Assembly (NCBI RefSeq): GCF_022023855.1
Contig: NZ_CP059449.1
Span: forward strand, 2,094,501 to 2,158,500
Source: Azospirillum brasilense
Lineage (GTDB): Bacteria; Pseudomonadota; Alphaproteobacteria; Azospirillales; Azospirillaceae
Direction: 5' to 3'
DNA length: 64,000 bases
The position numbers and the translations under genes are program-made. Under the pieces are notes generated by a model. That model made no database searches. It was given only the letters and a program-made list of their open reading frames with translations, and had not been told where the DNA came from. Of this stretch, positions 34,001-43,250 are shown in pieces; position 1 is the first letter of the stretch; the number at the start of each line of letters is the position of its first letter.

Positions 34001-34355
34001 GGCCAAGCACAGCCCGCTGCGCGACGTGGCGGGGATGCTGCGCTCCTTCAACTACGCCACCTGGGCGGCGCTGTTCCGGATCGACGAGACGGGCGCGCTG
34101 GAGGAGGCAGGCGCGGTGATGGAGGCGGCGCTCGATTGGGAGCGGCGCAGCGTGCAGAGCTTCCTGGAGGCCTACCGCGCCACCATGGCGGCCTGCCCGG
34201 ACGCGCCGGACGGGGCCGCCGCCGACCGCCGCCTGCTGGCGCTCTTCCTGATGGAGAAGGCGCTGTACGAAATCGCCTACGAGGCCGCCAACCGGCCGAA
34301 CTGGATCGGCATTCCGGTGAAGGGCGTGCTGGGGCTTCTGGACGGCGAATCCTGA
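31032..34355 (+). CDS. treS: Trehalose synthase / maltokinase fusion (TreS-Pep2)
   Basis: This 1107-residue bifunctional protein has an N-terminal GH13 maltose alpha-D-glucosyltransferase (trehalose synthase, about 1-545) with nucleophile Asp212 (GLRLDAVPY), acid/base Glu254 (LLAEANQ) and Asp324 (RNHDEL). It interconverts trehalose and maltose. The C-terminal half (about 600-1107) is a maltokinase with IHGDYHLGQ and IIDFEGEP catalytic motifs, producing maltose 1-phosphate with ATP. This fusion usually feeds GlgE, but no glgE gene is in the window. It is the first gene of an operon with glgB, glgX, a response regulator and malQ. Confidence 0.93.
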   Translation: MKNSDNGRIDRNDTLWYKDAVIYQLHVKAFFDADNDGIGDIAGLTQKLDYIQELGVTTLWLLPFYPSPLRDDGYDIADYKAVNPSYGNLQDFKRFLRECHDRGLRVITELVINHTSDQHPWFQRARQAKPGSNHRNFYVWSDTDQKYQGTRIIFCDTEKSNWTWDSEAQAYFWHRFYSHQPDLNFDNPKVLQEVLNVMRFWLDMGVDGLRLDAVPYLKEREGTNNENLPETHDVLKAIRTEIDKGYGDRMLLAEANQWPEDVLPYFGDLEKGGDECHMAFHFPLMPRIYMAVAMEDRHPIADIMRQTPDIPDECQWAIFLRNHDELTLEMVTDRERDYLWDFYAADRRMRINLGIRRRLAPLLQNDRRKIELLKSLLLSMPGTPVLYYGDEIGMGDNIYLGDRDGVRTPMQWSPDRNGGFSRADPARLYLPAIQDPIYGFQAINVEAQQRSPSSLLNWMKRLIAVRQQHKAFGRGSFQLLYPGNRKVLAYLRCHSTEEGDEVILCVANLSRSAQAVELDLKQFRGRVPVEMLGRTVFPPVGDLPYLLTIPAYGFYWFALAAEAALPSWHETMPEPVPDLLTIVMRDGWKSLISGRAEAELARDILQAYLPQQRWFAAKDRRIERAHVPVSARLNGPGDGFMLLHTEVELSGGGTQSYFLPLAMSWEENAGNTGWPLLPFTLAKARRGPRTGAIYDAMQADAFTRSLLTALREGREIPASHGHLRFSPTACMADLVVDDDTEIRRLGVEQSNSSILVGSQAVLKAFRRLTPGSHPELEVGRFLTEVAGFQNTPPLLGSVEHVAEDGTPTALFVLQGYVRNQGDGWSSTVDSLVRELDDIRLGLAHDPEEPTEGEPFGMHAAMMATLGQRTAELHCALAKRTGDAAFDPEPVTADDLKGWGESARRQAEAAFAALPGALDRLAPAVREQAESLLARRTDVMNRLAELADTPPQGDKTRIHGDYHLGQVLRAQNDWYIIDFEGEPAKSLEERRAKHSPLRDVAGMLRSFNYATWAALFRIDETGALEEAGAVMEAALDWERRSVQSFLEAYRATMAACPDAPDGAAADRRLLALFLMEKALYEIAYEAANRPNWIGIPVKGVLGLLDGES

Positions 34356-34393
34356 GGCGAAACCCAATGGGCGACATAGGACGCCGCGGGCGT

Positions 34394-34427
34394 GGTGTGA
34401 CAAACGCCCCGGCGCTATGTTCACACC
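34394..34427. promoter_or_regulatory. Inverted repeat GGTGTGA...TCACACC upstream of glgB
   Basis: Seven-base arms at 34394-34400 and 34421-34427 are separated by 20 nt. The arms contain TGTGA/TCACA half-sites, but the spacing is far larger than the 6 nt of a CRP site. It could be an operator or chance. Confidence 0.3.
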
Positions 34428-34462
34428 CCAGGAACGAGCAAGGGTAAGGGGAAAGTCAGCCG

Positions 34463-36727
34463 ATGCCGAACGACATCCGAACGGGAAACCGTGCCAAGGC
34501 GCAGGAGGCGTCGCCGAAGGCCGTGTCGCCGTTGAGCGGCGGCATCGAGGCCATCGTCCGCGCCGACCACGGCGATCCCTTCGCGATCCTGGGCATGCAC
34601 CAGACCGGCAAGGACCAGCCCGTCGAGGTCCGCGCCTTCATCCCCGGCGCGGAGAAGCTCTGGGTGATCGACAGCGCGTCCGGCGACCCGGCGGGCGAGG
34701 CCGACAAGGTCCATGACGAGGGATTCTTCGTCGCCGTCCTGCCCGACCGCAAGGAACCCTTCCGCTACCGCCTGCGTGTCCAGTTCCCGCTGGCGACGGT
34801 GGAGTTCGAGGACGCATACCGCTTCTGGTCCGTCCTGGGCGAGCTGGACATCCATCTGCTGGCCGAGGGCACGCACCTCAAGAGCTTCGAGCGGCTGGGC
34901 GCCCACCCGCGGGAGATCGACGGGGTGGCCGGCGTGGCCTTCGCCGTCTGGGCGCCCAACGCCCGGCGGGTCAGCGTCGTCGGCGACTTCTGCGACTGGG
35001 ACGGCCGGCGCCTGCCCATGCGCAAGCGGACGGAAGCCGGCGTGTGGGAGATCTTCGTGCCGCACGCCACCGTCGGCCAGCGCTACAAGTTCGAGATCAA
35101 GGGGGCGGGCGGCGATCTGCTGCCGCTGAAGTCCGATCCCTACGCCTTCCAGGCGGAATTCCGTCCCCAGACCGCCTCCGTCGTGCACGGCCTGCCGTCC
35201 TACGACTGGCAGGATGCCGAGTGGCAGCGGACCCGCTCCGCCAGCGCCGACCTGACCGCGCCGATCTCCATCTACGAGGTCCATCTCGGCTCCTGGGCCC
35301 GGGTGCCGGAGGAGGGCGACCGCTTCCTCACCTACCGCGAACTGGCCGAGCGGCTGGTGCCCTACGTCAAGGATCTCGGCTTCACCCACATCGAATTGCT
35401 GCCGATCACCGAGCATCCCTTCGACGGCTCCTGGGGCTACCAGCCGATCGGCATGTACGCGCCGACCAGTCGCCACGGCACGCCGGAGGACTTCAAGTAT
35501 TTCGTGGACGCCTGCCACGCGGCGGGGATCGGGCTGCTGCTCGATTGGGTGCCCGGCCATTTCCCGACCGACCCGCACGGGCTGGGCTGGTTCGACGGCA
35601 CGCACCTCTACGAGCACGCCGACCCGCGCCAGGGCTACCACCAGGACTGGAACACGCTGATCTACAACTTCGGCCGGACGGAGGTGCAGAACTTTCTGCT
35701 GGGCAACGCGCTGTTCTGGCTGGAGCATTACCGGCTGGACGGGCTGCGGGTCGATGCCGTGGCCTCCATGCTCTACCTCGACTACAGCCGCAAGGCCGGC
35801 GAGTGGGTTCCCAACCGCTTCGGCGGGCGCGAAAACCTGGAATCCATCGCCTTCCTGAAGCGGATGAACGAGCTGACCTACGGCCACCACCAAGGCATCA
35901 TGACGGTGGCCGAGGAATCCACGGCCTGGCCGGCGGTGTCGCGGCCCGTCTATCTCGGCGGGCTGGGCTTCGGCTACAAGTGGAACATGGGCTGGATGCA
36001 CGACACGCTGGAGTACATGGCGAAGGACCCCATCCACCGCCGTTACCACCACCACCAGCTCACCTTCGGCCTGATCTACCAGTTCTCGGAAAACTTCGTC
36101 CTGCCGCTCAGCCATGACGAGGTGGTGCACGGCAAGGGCTCGCTGATCAACAAGATGCCGGGCGACGATTGGCAGAAGTTCGCCAACCTGCGCGCCTATT
36201 ACGGCTTCATGTTCGCCCATCCCGGCAAGAAGCTGCTGTTCATGGGCGGCGAATTCGGCCAGTGGCGCGAGTGGAGCGAGGCGCGCAGCCTGGACTGGCA
36301 TCTGCTGGAGGAGCCGCTGCACCATGGGCTACACGCACTGGTGCGCGACCTGAACGGCATGTACCGCGGGCTGAAGCCGCTGCACCAGACCGATTGCGAC
36401 CCGGCGGGCTTCGAATGGATCGAGGCCAACGACAGCGACAACTCCGTCCTCGCCTTCCTGCGCAAGAGCGGGGAGGACCCGGAGCACCATGTGGTCGTGG
36501 TCTGCAACTTCACCCCGCTGCCGCGCGACGGCTACCGGGTCGGCGTCACCCTGCCGGGCCGCTACGAGGAGGTGCTGAACACCGACGCCCCGGAATACGG
36601 CGGCAGCGGAGTCGGCAACGCCGGCGGCGTGGCGAGCGAGGAGACGGAGTGGCATGGCCGCCCGCACTCCATCAGCCTGACCCTGCCGCCGCTGGGCACG
36701 CTGGTGCTGGAACGCAAGGCGGGGTAA
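34463..36727 (+). CDS. glgB: 1,4-alpha-glucan branching enzyme GlgB
   Basis: This 754-residue full-length branching enzyme has an N-terminal CBM48 region (about 30-230, in two parts) and a GH13 catalytic domain with Asp431 (GLRVDAVAS), Glu484 (TVAEEST) and Asp552 (SHDEVVHG). It forms the alpha-1,6 branches of glycogen. It follows treS by 107 nt; that gap holds an inverted repeat GGTGTGA/TCACACC at 34394-34427. AAGGGGAAAG precedes the ATG. Confidence 0.95.
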   Translation: MPNDIRTGNRAKAQEASPKAVSPLSGGIEAIVRADHGDPFAILGMHQTGKDQPVEVRAFIPGAEKLWVIDSASGDPAGEADKVHDEGFFVAVLPDRKEPFRYRLRVQFPLATVEFEDAYRFWSVLGELDIHLLAEGTHLKSFERLGAHPREIDGVAGVAFAVWAPNARRVSVVGDFCDWDGRRLPMRKRTEAGVWEIFVPHATVGQRYKFEIKGAGGDLLPLKSDPYAFQAEFRPQTASVVHGLPSYDWQDAEWQRTRSASADLTAPISIYEVHLGSWARVPEEGDRFLTYRELAERLVPYVKDLGFTHIELLPITEHPFDGSWGYQPIGMYAPTSRHGTPEDFKYFVDACHAAGIGLLLDWVPGHFPTDPHGLGWFDGTHLYEHADPRQGYHQDWNTLIYNFGRTEVQNFLLGNALFWLEHYRLDGLRVDAVASMLYLDYSRKAGEWVPNRFGGRENLESIAFLKRMNELTYGHHQGIMTVAEESTAWPAVSRPVYLGGLGFGYKWNMGWMHDTLEYMAKDPIHRRYHHHQLTFGLIYQFSENFVLPLSHDEVVHGKGSLINKMPGDDWQKFANLRAYYGFMFAHPGKKLLFMGGEFGQWREWSEARSLDWHLLEEPLHHGLHALVRDLNGMYRGLKPLHQTDCDPAGFEWIEANDSDNSVLAFLRKSGEDPEHHVVVVCNFTPLPRDGYRVGVTLPGRYEEVLNTDAPEYGGSGVGNAGGVASEETEWHGRPHSISLTLPPLGTLVLERKAG

Positions 36728-36918
36728 GGGCGGGCTTCCACCGAAGGGCTTTCCCCCGTAGGGACAAGAGGACGGCGGCGTTCCGCACTTGACGCGACCG
36801 GTACGCCGCTCCTTTATTGCAGCAGGTGGCTATCCGCTTCGGCCAAGTCACCTGCTGCGCCCGACGCAAGCCGCTTGCGGTTCCGCCCGACCTTCGTGTC
36901 CGTGGAGAGTCTGCCCCA

Positions 36919-39069
36919 ATGTCCATCTCCACCGCCACGCGCACCGCCGTCTGGCCCGGCAAGCCCTATCCCCTCGGAGCGAATTGGGACGGGTTCGGGG
37001 TCAACTTCGCCCTGTTCTCCGCGCACGCCGAGAAGGTCGAGCTGTGTCTGTTCGACCAGACCGGCCAGCGCGAGGTCGAGCGGGTCGTCCTGCCGGAGCA
37101 CACCGACGAGGTCTGGCACGGCTATCTGCCGGAGGCCCGGCCCGGCCTGCTCTACGGCTACCGCGTCCATGGCCCTTACGAGCCGTTGGCGGGGCACCGC
37201 TTCAACCCGAACAAGCTGCTGCTCGACCCCTACGCCAAGGCGCTGTTCGGGCCGTTCCGCTGGTCGGACGCCCATTACGGCTACCGCGTCGGCTCGACGC
37301 GCGAGGATCTGTCCTTCGACCGGCGCGACAACGCCCGCGGCATGCCGAAATGCCGGGTGGTCGACCGCGCCTTTACCTGGGGCCACGACCGCCACCCGGC
37401 GGTGCCCTGGTCGGACACGGTGATCTACGAGACTCATGTCGGCGGTTTCACCATGCGCCATCCGGAGGTGCCGGCCCCGCTGCGCGGCACCTTCGCCGGC
37501 ATGTCCACCCACGCGGTGATCGACTACTTGAAGGCGCTGGGCATCACTTCGGTGGAGTTCCTGCCGGTGCAGTCCTTCGCCGACGACCGGCATCTGGTCG
37601 GGCAGGGGCTGCGCAACTACTGGGGCTACAACAGCGTCGGCTTCTTCGCGCCCGAGCCGCGCTACATGACCACCGGCGTGCTGTCGGAGTTCAAGACCAT
37701 GGTCGCCCGCCTGCACGAGGCGGGGATCGAGGTCATCCTCGACGTGGTCTACAACCACACGGGCGAGGGCAACCATCTCGGCCCCACCCTGTCCTTCAAG
37801 GGCATCGACAATCTCAGCTACTACCGGCTGCTCCCCGACAACCCGCGCTTCTACATCAACGACACCGGCACCGGGAACACCCTGAATCTCAGCCACCCGC
37901 GCGTGCTCCAGCTGGTCATGGACAGCTTGCGCTACTGGGTGACGGAGATGCATGTCGACGGCTTCCGCTTCGACCTCGCCACCGTGCTGGCGCGGGAGCC
38001 CTATGGGTTCGACCCCGGTTCGGGCTTCCTCGACGCGGTGCGGCAGGACCCGGCGCTGGCCGACGTGAAGCTGATCGCCGAGCCGTGGGACGTCGGTCCC
38101 GGCGGCTATCAGGTCGGCAACTTCCCGCCGGGCTGGGCGGAGTGGAACGACCGCTATCGCGACACAGTGCGCCGCTACTGGCGCGGCGACGACGGCATGC
38201 TGCCGGAACTGGCGGGGCGCATCGCCGGCTCGTCGGACCTGTTCGAGAAGCGCGGGCGGCGGCCCTGGTCGTCGGTGAACTTCGTCACGGCGCACGACGG
38301 CTTCACCCTGCACGACCTCGTCTCCTACAACGACAAGCACAATTGGGCCAACGGCGAGGACAACCGCGACGGCCATTCCGCCAACCATTCCTGGAATCAC
38401 GGGGTGGAGGGCGAGACCGACGACCCGGCGATCCGCGAGGCCCGCGCCAAGCAGAAGCGCAATCTGCTGGCCACCCTGTTCCTGTCGCAGGGCACGCCGA
38501 TGATGCTGGCCGGTGACGAGATCGGCCACAGCCAGAAGGGCAACAACAACGCCTATTGCCAGGACAACGAGACCTCCTGGCTCGACTGGGCGCGGCTGAA
38601 GGGCGAGGGCGGGCCGATGCTGGCCTTCGTCAAGCGGCTGATCGCGCTGCGCAAGGCCCATCCGGTGCTGCGCCGTCCGGTGTTCCTGCACGGCCGCCGG
38701 ACCTCCGCGGACGGTTTGAAGGACATCGTCTGGTACACGCCGCAAGGGGTGGAGAAGTCGGCGGAGGATTGGCGCAACAGCCACGCGCGCTGCATCATGC
38801 TGCTGCTCAACGGCCATGCCGGAAGCTACACCGGGGTGGACGGGGCGCCGCAGGACGACGGGGTGCTGCTGATCGTGCTGAACGCTCACACCGACACGGT
38901 CAATGTCACCCTGCCCGAGGTTCCCGACGCGCGCGGCTGGCGCAGCGTGCTCGACACCCGCGTGGCGGACGGGGCCGGCGACGGGCGGATGCAGCTCGCC
39001 GGGCGGACGATGCCGGTGGACGGGCGGACGGCGCTGGTGTTCGTGCAGGTCGAATCGCCCGGTCGTTGA
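36919..39069 (+). CDS. glgX: Glycogen debranching enzyme GlgX
   Basis: This 716-residue isoamylase-type enzyme hydrolyses alpha-1,6 branches of limit-dextrin glycogen. A CBM48 domain (about 10-110) leads to a GH13 domain with Asp352 (GFRFDLATVL), Glu388 (LIAEPWDVG) and Asp460 (TAHDGFTL). The start at 36919 has GGAGAG 9 nt upstream and begins the CBM48; the frame is open further upstream. A 6-bp hairpin (39081-39098) follows the stop, without a T tract. Confidence 0.94.
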   Translation: MSISTATRTAVWPGKPYPLGANWDGFGVNFALFSAHAEKVELCLFDQTGQREVERVVLPEHTDEVWHGYLPEARPGLLYGYRVHGPYEPLAGHRFNPNKLLLDPYAKALFGPFRWSDAHYGYRVGSTREDLSFDRRDNARGMPKCRVVDRAFTWGHDRHPAVPWSDTVIYETHVGGFTMRHPEVPAPLRGTFAGMSTHAVIDYLKALGITSVEFLPVQSFADDRHLVGQGLRNYWGYNSVGFFAPEPRYMTTGVLSEFKTMVARLHEAGIEVILDVVYNHTGEGNHLGPTLSFKGIDNLSYYRLLPDNPRFYINDTGTGNTLNLSHPRVLQLVMDSLRYWVTEMHVDGFRFDLATVLAREPYGFDPGSGFLDAVRQDPALADVKLIAEPWDVGPGGYQVGNFPPGWAEWNDRYRDTVRRYWRGDDGMLPELAGRIAGSSDLFEKRGRRPWSSVNFVTAHDGFTLHDLVSYNDKHNWANGEDNRDGHSANHSWNHGVEGETDDPAIREARAKQKRNLLATLFLSQGTPMMLAGDEIGHSQKGNNNAYCQDNETSWLDWARLKGEGGPMLAFVKRLIALRKAHPVLRRPVFLHGRRTSADGLKDIVWYTPQGVEKSAEDWRNSHARCIMLLLNGHAGSYTGVDGAPQDDGVLLIVLNAHTDTVNVTLPEVPDARGWRSVLDTRVADGAGDGRMQLAGRTMPVDGRTALVFVQVESPGR

Positions 39070-39156
39070 TGCGGGTCAATAGGCGGCATTTTCCGCCTGT
39101 GCTAACGTCCTGGCCTGGGGTGGCCCTTCCACCTCCGGTTTCCGCGGAATCGACGC

Positions 39157-40194
39157 ATGCCCGAATACGACTATTCCCTGGTTGATGCCGCCATCATCGA
39201 CACGCAGTCCAACACCCAGCGCGTCCTGCGCGAGGTTCTGGCGCGGCTGGGGATGAAGCGGGCGGAAACCTACGGCTCGGTCCGGGACGCGGCGGACATG
39301 GCCGCGGCGGCCACCCCCGACCTGATCCTGCTGGACATCGACGGGGAGGAGGCGGAGGCGCTGCGCCTCATCCGCCGCCTGCGCAACGAGCCGGACACCC
39401 GCAATCCCTACGCCTGCATCGTCGCCACGACCTGGCAGCCGACGCCCCTTCTGGTCATGCGCGTCACCAACGCCGGGGCCGACGATCTGCTGGTGAAGCC
39501 GGTTTCGCCCAAGCAGGTGCAGGAGCGGCTGGCCGCCCTGATCGAATCGCGCAAGAAGTTCGTGGTGACCGCCGATTACACCGGCCCCGATCGGCGCAAG
39601 TCGCCGCGCGAGGGCGCCCAGGTGCCGCTGCTCGACGCGCCGAACACGCTTCGGCTGAAGGCTACCAACCGCTGGGCGCACATCAACGCCCGGCAGCTCA
39701 TGGCTGAAGCCAACCACTTCGTCAACGAGCAGAAGCTGCTGCGCATCAGCGTGCAGGTCGCCTTCCTGATCGAGTTCGCCGCGCCCGGCCTGACCGCCCG
39801 CCCGCCGGAGCGCATGGCGGTGGAGCATCTGGCCCGCGTCCCGGCTTTCCTCGACGACCTGCTGCGCCGCCTCGACGATCTGGGTGAGCCGGGGCCGGCG
39901 GAGTCTGTGGCCAAGTCCCTGAAGATGATGGCGGAACGCCTGCGCCTTCAGGCCGAATCGGGTGCTGTCGCGGCGGAAGAGTTGGAGCGCGTCCGCGCGC
40001 TCGCCCGCGACCTGATGCAGGCGGTGGATGCGGCCCGTCCGCTCGATGCGATGATGGCAGAGGTGTCGGTCGCCGTGGCCGGCTACCGCTCCCGCCTGGA
40101 GCAGATGGCGCAGGCCAAGGCGGAGGCCGCGCGGGCCGCCACGGTCGTGCCCGCGGCGAATGGCGATGCCGCGAAAGAGGCGGTCGGCTCGTGA
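39157..40194 (+). CDS. Response regulator receiver protein with unknown output domain
   Basis: This 345-residue protein starts with a CheY-like receiver domain (about 8-130) containing the phosphorylation site Asp60 (LILLDIDG) and the conserved Lys114 (LLVKPVS). A GPDRRKSPR linker follows, then a mostly helical C-terminal region (about 150-330) with no recognisable DNA-binding or enzymatic motif. No histidine kinase gene is nearby. It is embedded between glgX and malQ on the same strand, so it may adjust carbon-storage metabolism. The first acidic pocket reads IIDT rather than the usual DD pair. Confidence 0.82.
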   Translation: MPEYDYSLVDAAIIDTQSNTQRVLREVLARLGMKRAETYGSVRDAADMAAAATPDLILLDIDGEEAEALRLIRRLRNEPDTRNPYACIVATTWQPTPLLVMRVTNAGADDLLVKPVSPKQVQERLAALIESRKKFVVTADYTGPDRRKSPREGAQVPLLDAPNTLRLKATNRWAHINARQLMAEANHFVNEQKLLRISVQVAFLIEFAAPGLTARPPERMAVEHLARVPAFLDDLLRRLDDLGEPGPAESVAKSLKMMAERLRLQAESGAVAAEELERVRALARDLMQAVDAARPLDAMMAEVSVAVAGYRSRLEQMAQAKAEAARAATVVPAANGDAAKEAVGS

Positions 40195-40416
40195 TCCCGC
40201 AAATGGTGAGCCGCTGAAGAAGGCCGGATCATCCCGGGTTGCGGCGCGTTGTCACCCTTGCCCCGTCGCCGTGCGCGAAAGCGTTGCGGTCAATGTGAAA
40301 ATTCGAATGTTCGGGGCTGGACGGAATTGGCCCGACGCGCAATGCTCGCGCGCAGGCCGTTGCGGCCAGAATGACGCCACCAAGACGCCACGACCGATAA
40401 ACGCGGGGACCCCTGA

Positions 40417-42606
40417 ATGAGTGATCTCGACCGGCTTGCCGAACGGCTTGGCATCGAGCCCTTCTACCATGACATCTGGGGCAACCGGCGCGAGACCTCC
40501 GACGCGACGAAGCGGGCTTTGTCCGCCGCCATGGGCTATCCCGCCGGCACCGGCGAGGAACTGACGGCGAGCCTGCATGCGGTGGAGGACCGGTCGTGGC
40601 GGCGCATGCTGCCCCCCGTCCTGGTGATCGACGAGGGCGCGCCGCTCAGCCTCGCGCTGGCTGTCCCGGCCGGTCTGGAGGACGCGCAGCTGACCTGGAC
40701 GTTGACCGAGGAGGGCGGCCTCGCCCACCGCGCGTCGCTGCGCGTCGGCAACCTGCCGCTGGCCGAACAGCGCGTGCTCGACGGCGTGGCCTACGAGCGG
40801 CGGACGGTCTCGACACGCCTGCCGCCGACCCTGCCGCTTGGCTATCACCGGCTGTCGGTGGTGATCCGTCCCCAGGGCGTGGGCGGGACTTTGGAGGGCG
40901 GCACGGTGCTGATCGTCGCGCCGCAGCGCTGCCTGACGGTCGAGGACGTGGTTCCCGGCGGGCGAACCTGGGGCATCGGCCTTCAGCTCTACGCGCTGAA
41001 GAGCGGCGACGACTGGGGCATCGGCGACTTCGACGACCTCGGTCGCTTCGCCGAGACGGCGGCGGGGCTCGGCGCCGGGCTGGTCGGGCTCAACCCGCTG
41101 CACGCGCTGTTCCCGGCCGACCCCAACCACATCGGCCCCTATTCGCCGAGCAGCCGGACCTTCCTCAACATCCTCTACATCGACGTGGAGCGGGTGCCCG
41201 AGCTGGCGGCCACGCCGCAGGCGCAGGCCCTCGTCGCGTCGGAGGAATTCCGGCAGCGGCTGGCCGCCGCACGGGCGACGGAGCTGGTGGACTATCCCGC
41301 CGTATCCGCCCTGAAAATGCCGGTTCTGGAGGCGCTGCACGCCACCTTCCGTGCACTCGGCGAGAGCGACGCGCGGCGGCAGGATTTCGAGGCATTCCGG
41401 CGCGAGATGGGCGAACCGCTGCGCCGTCACGCCGTGTTCGAGGCGCTGCACGAGCATTTCTACCGTCGGGACCCGTCCCAATGGATGTGGCGGAGCTGGC
41501 CGCCCGCCTTCCAGAAGCCGGACAGCCCCGAGGTCCAGGCCTTCGCCGCCGAGCAGGCCGAGCGGGTGGAGTTCTTCGAGTATCTGCAATGGGAGGCCGA
41601 CCGCCAGCTGGGCACGGCGGCGGAGTGCGGGCGCCGGGCCGGGTTGCCCATTGGCTTCTACCGCGACCTCGCCGTGGCGGCGCATCCCGGTGGTGCGGCG
41701 GCCTGGGGCGAGTCGGACATTCTGGTGCAGGGGGCCAACGTCGGCGCGCCGCCGGACCAGTTCAACATGAAGGGGCAGAACTGGGGCCTCGCCCCGCTGT
41801 CGCCGGTGGGCCTGCGCGAATCGGCCTACGGCAGCTTCATCGCCATGCTGCGCGCCAACATGCGCCACGCCGGGGCGCTGCGCATCGACCATGTGATGGC
41901 CTTGCAGCACCTGTTCTGGATTCCGGCGGACGGCAGCGACGGCGCCTATGTCGAATACCCGTTCGAGGACCTGCTGCGGATCATCGCGCTGGAAAGCCGA
42001 CGCAATGGCTGCATCGTCATCGGCGAGGATCTCGGCACCGTGCCGGAGGGCTTCCGCCCGGCGCTGGAGCGGGCCGGCATCCTCAGTTACCGCGTGCTCT
42101 ATTTCGAGCGCAGCGCCGACGGCGGGTTCAAGGCGCCGCAGGAGTATCCCGCGGGGGCCATGGTCACGGTGACCACCCACGACCTCGCCACCTTCAAGGG
42201 TTTCTGGACCAACCGCGATCTCGACTGGCGCGCCAAACTGGACCTCTATCCCGATGAGGCGGCGCGGAACAAGGACGTCTGGGACCGTGGCGTGGACCGC
42301 TGGTGGATGCTTCAGGCGCTGGAGCGGGAAGGGTTGCGCCCGGCCAGCTACCCGAACAACGAGGGCTCACAACCCTTCTCGTGCGAGCTGATGGAAGCGG
42401 TTCACCGCTACCTCGCCCGCTCGCCGGGCTGCATCGCCATGGTGCAGGTCGAGGACGCGCTGGGCGAGGTGGAGCAGCCGAACCTGCCAGGCACCGTGGA
42501 CCAGCACCCCAACTGGCGCCGCCGCCTGGGCGTGCCGGTGGAGGCGATGGCCGGGCACGAGGGGCTGCGCCGGCTGGCCGAGGCGGTCCGCGGCGAGCGG
42601 TCCTGA
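40417..42606 (+). CDS. malQ: 4-alpha-glucanotransferase (amylomaltase)
   Basis: This 729-residue GH77 enzyme transfers maltodextrin segments between alpha-glucans. The catalytic residues Asp491 (LRIDHVMAL), Glu537 (IGEDLGTVP) and Asp589 (THDLATFKG) are present. The N-terminal 120 residues form the extra domain seen in longer proteobacterial MalQ proteins. It closes the treS-glgB-glgX run after a 222-nt gap with no gene I can see. Confidence 0.93.
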   Translation: MSDLDRLAERLGIEPFYHDIWGNRRETSDATKRALSAAMGYPAGTGEELTASLHAVEDRSWRRMLPPVLVIDEGAPLSLALAVPAGLEDAQLTWTLTEEGGLAHRASLRVGNLPLAEQRVLDGVAYERRTVSTRLPPTLPLGYHRLSVVIRPQGVGGTLEGGTVLIVAPQRCLTVEDVVPGGRTWGIGLQLYALKSGDDWGIGDFDDLGRFAETAAGLGAGLVGLNPLHALFPADPNHIGPYSPSSRTFLNILYIDVERVPELAATPQAQALVASEEFRQRLAAARATELVDYPAVSALKMPVLEALHATFRALGESDARRQDFEAFRREMGEPLRRHAVFEALHEHFYRRDPSQWMWRSWPPAFQKPDSPEVQAFAAEQAERVEFFEYLQWEADRQLGTAAECGRRAGLPIGFYRDLAVAAHPGGAAAWGESDILVQGANVGAPPDQFNMKGQNWGLAPLSPVGLRESAYGSFIAMLRANMRHAGALRIDHVMALQHLFWIPADGSDGAYVEYPFEDLLRIIALESRRNGCIVIGEDLGTVPEGFRPALERAGILSYRVLYFERSADGGFKAPQEYPAGAMVTVTTHDLATFKGFWTNRDLDWRAKLDLYPDEAARNKDVWDRGVDRWWMLQALEREGLRPASYPNNEGSQPFSCELMEAVHRYLARSPGCIAMVQVEDALGEVEQPNLPGTVDQHPNWRRRLGVPVEAMAGHEGLRRLAEAVRGERS

Positions 42607-42727
42607 AGCCAGTCGAACCGGATGCCGATTGCGATCCTGCGCTATTGGCTTACACTTCGATTCAGTCGTCGGGCAAAAGAACAGGGTGTCGCGCCATGCC
42701 GCGCGGCCAATCAAGATGGAGGGGTAG

Positions 42728-43213
42728 ATGAAAGGTGATCCGAAGGTTATCCGGCACCTCAACACGATTCTGACGAACGAGCTGACCGCCATCAATCAGT
42801 ATTTCCTGCACGCCCGCATGTTGAAGAACTGGGGCCTGCATCGGCTGGCGGGTAAGGTCTACGAGGAATCCATCGGCGAGATGAAGCACGCCGACAAGCT
42901 GATCGAGCGCATCCTGTTCCTGGAAGGGCTTCCCAACCTTCAGGACCTGCACAAGCTGAAGATCGGCGAGGACCTGCCGGAGATGTTCACAGCCGACCTG
43001 GGCATCGAGAGCCACAACCGCGGCAACCTGCTGGAAGCCATCGCCGACTGCGACGCGGTGCGGGATTATCAGAGCCGAGAGATCTTCCGGGAGATCCTGG
43101 AGGACACCGAAGAGCACATCGACTGGCTGGAGACCCAGCTCGACCTGATCCAGCGCGTGGGCCTGACCGCCTACCAGCAGGAGCAGATCTACGGCGAGGA
43201 TTCTTCATCGTAA
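42728..43213 (+). CDS. bfr: Bacterioferritin
   Basis: This 161-residue iron-storage subunit forms a 24-mer with heme at subunit interfaces. The heme ligand Met52 is present, as are ferroxidase residues Glu18, Glu51, His54, Glu94 and His130. The position matching Glu127 of the E. coli protein is Thr127 (DTEEH), followed by Glu128-Glu129, so the centre may differ. GGAGGGG lies just before the ATG. No bacterioferritin-associated ferredoxin gene is adjacent. The stop codon lies in the first of two 12-bp direct repeats (43211-43222 and 43226-43237). Confidence 0.93.
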   Translation: MKGDPKVIRHLNTILTNELTAINQYFLHARMLKNWGLHRLAGKVYEESIGEMKHADKLIERILFLEGLPNLQDLHKLKIGEDLPEMFTADLGIESHNRGNLLEAIADCDAVRDYQSREIFREILEDTEEHIDWLETQLDLIQRVGLTAYQQEQIYGEDSSS

Positions 43214-43250
43214 GCGATGGGGTCCTAAGCGATGGGGAACGGTCCGCCGT

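Noticed and set aside
36789..38516. A 575-codon frame overlapping glgX in another phase
   Set aside because: Arg/Pro-rich with no fold; glgX is intact in its own frame.
43211..43237. 12-bp direct repeats TAAGCGATGGGG at the bfr stop
   Set aside because: Short and single; probably a small local duplication, with no att-site or insertion evidence.
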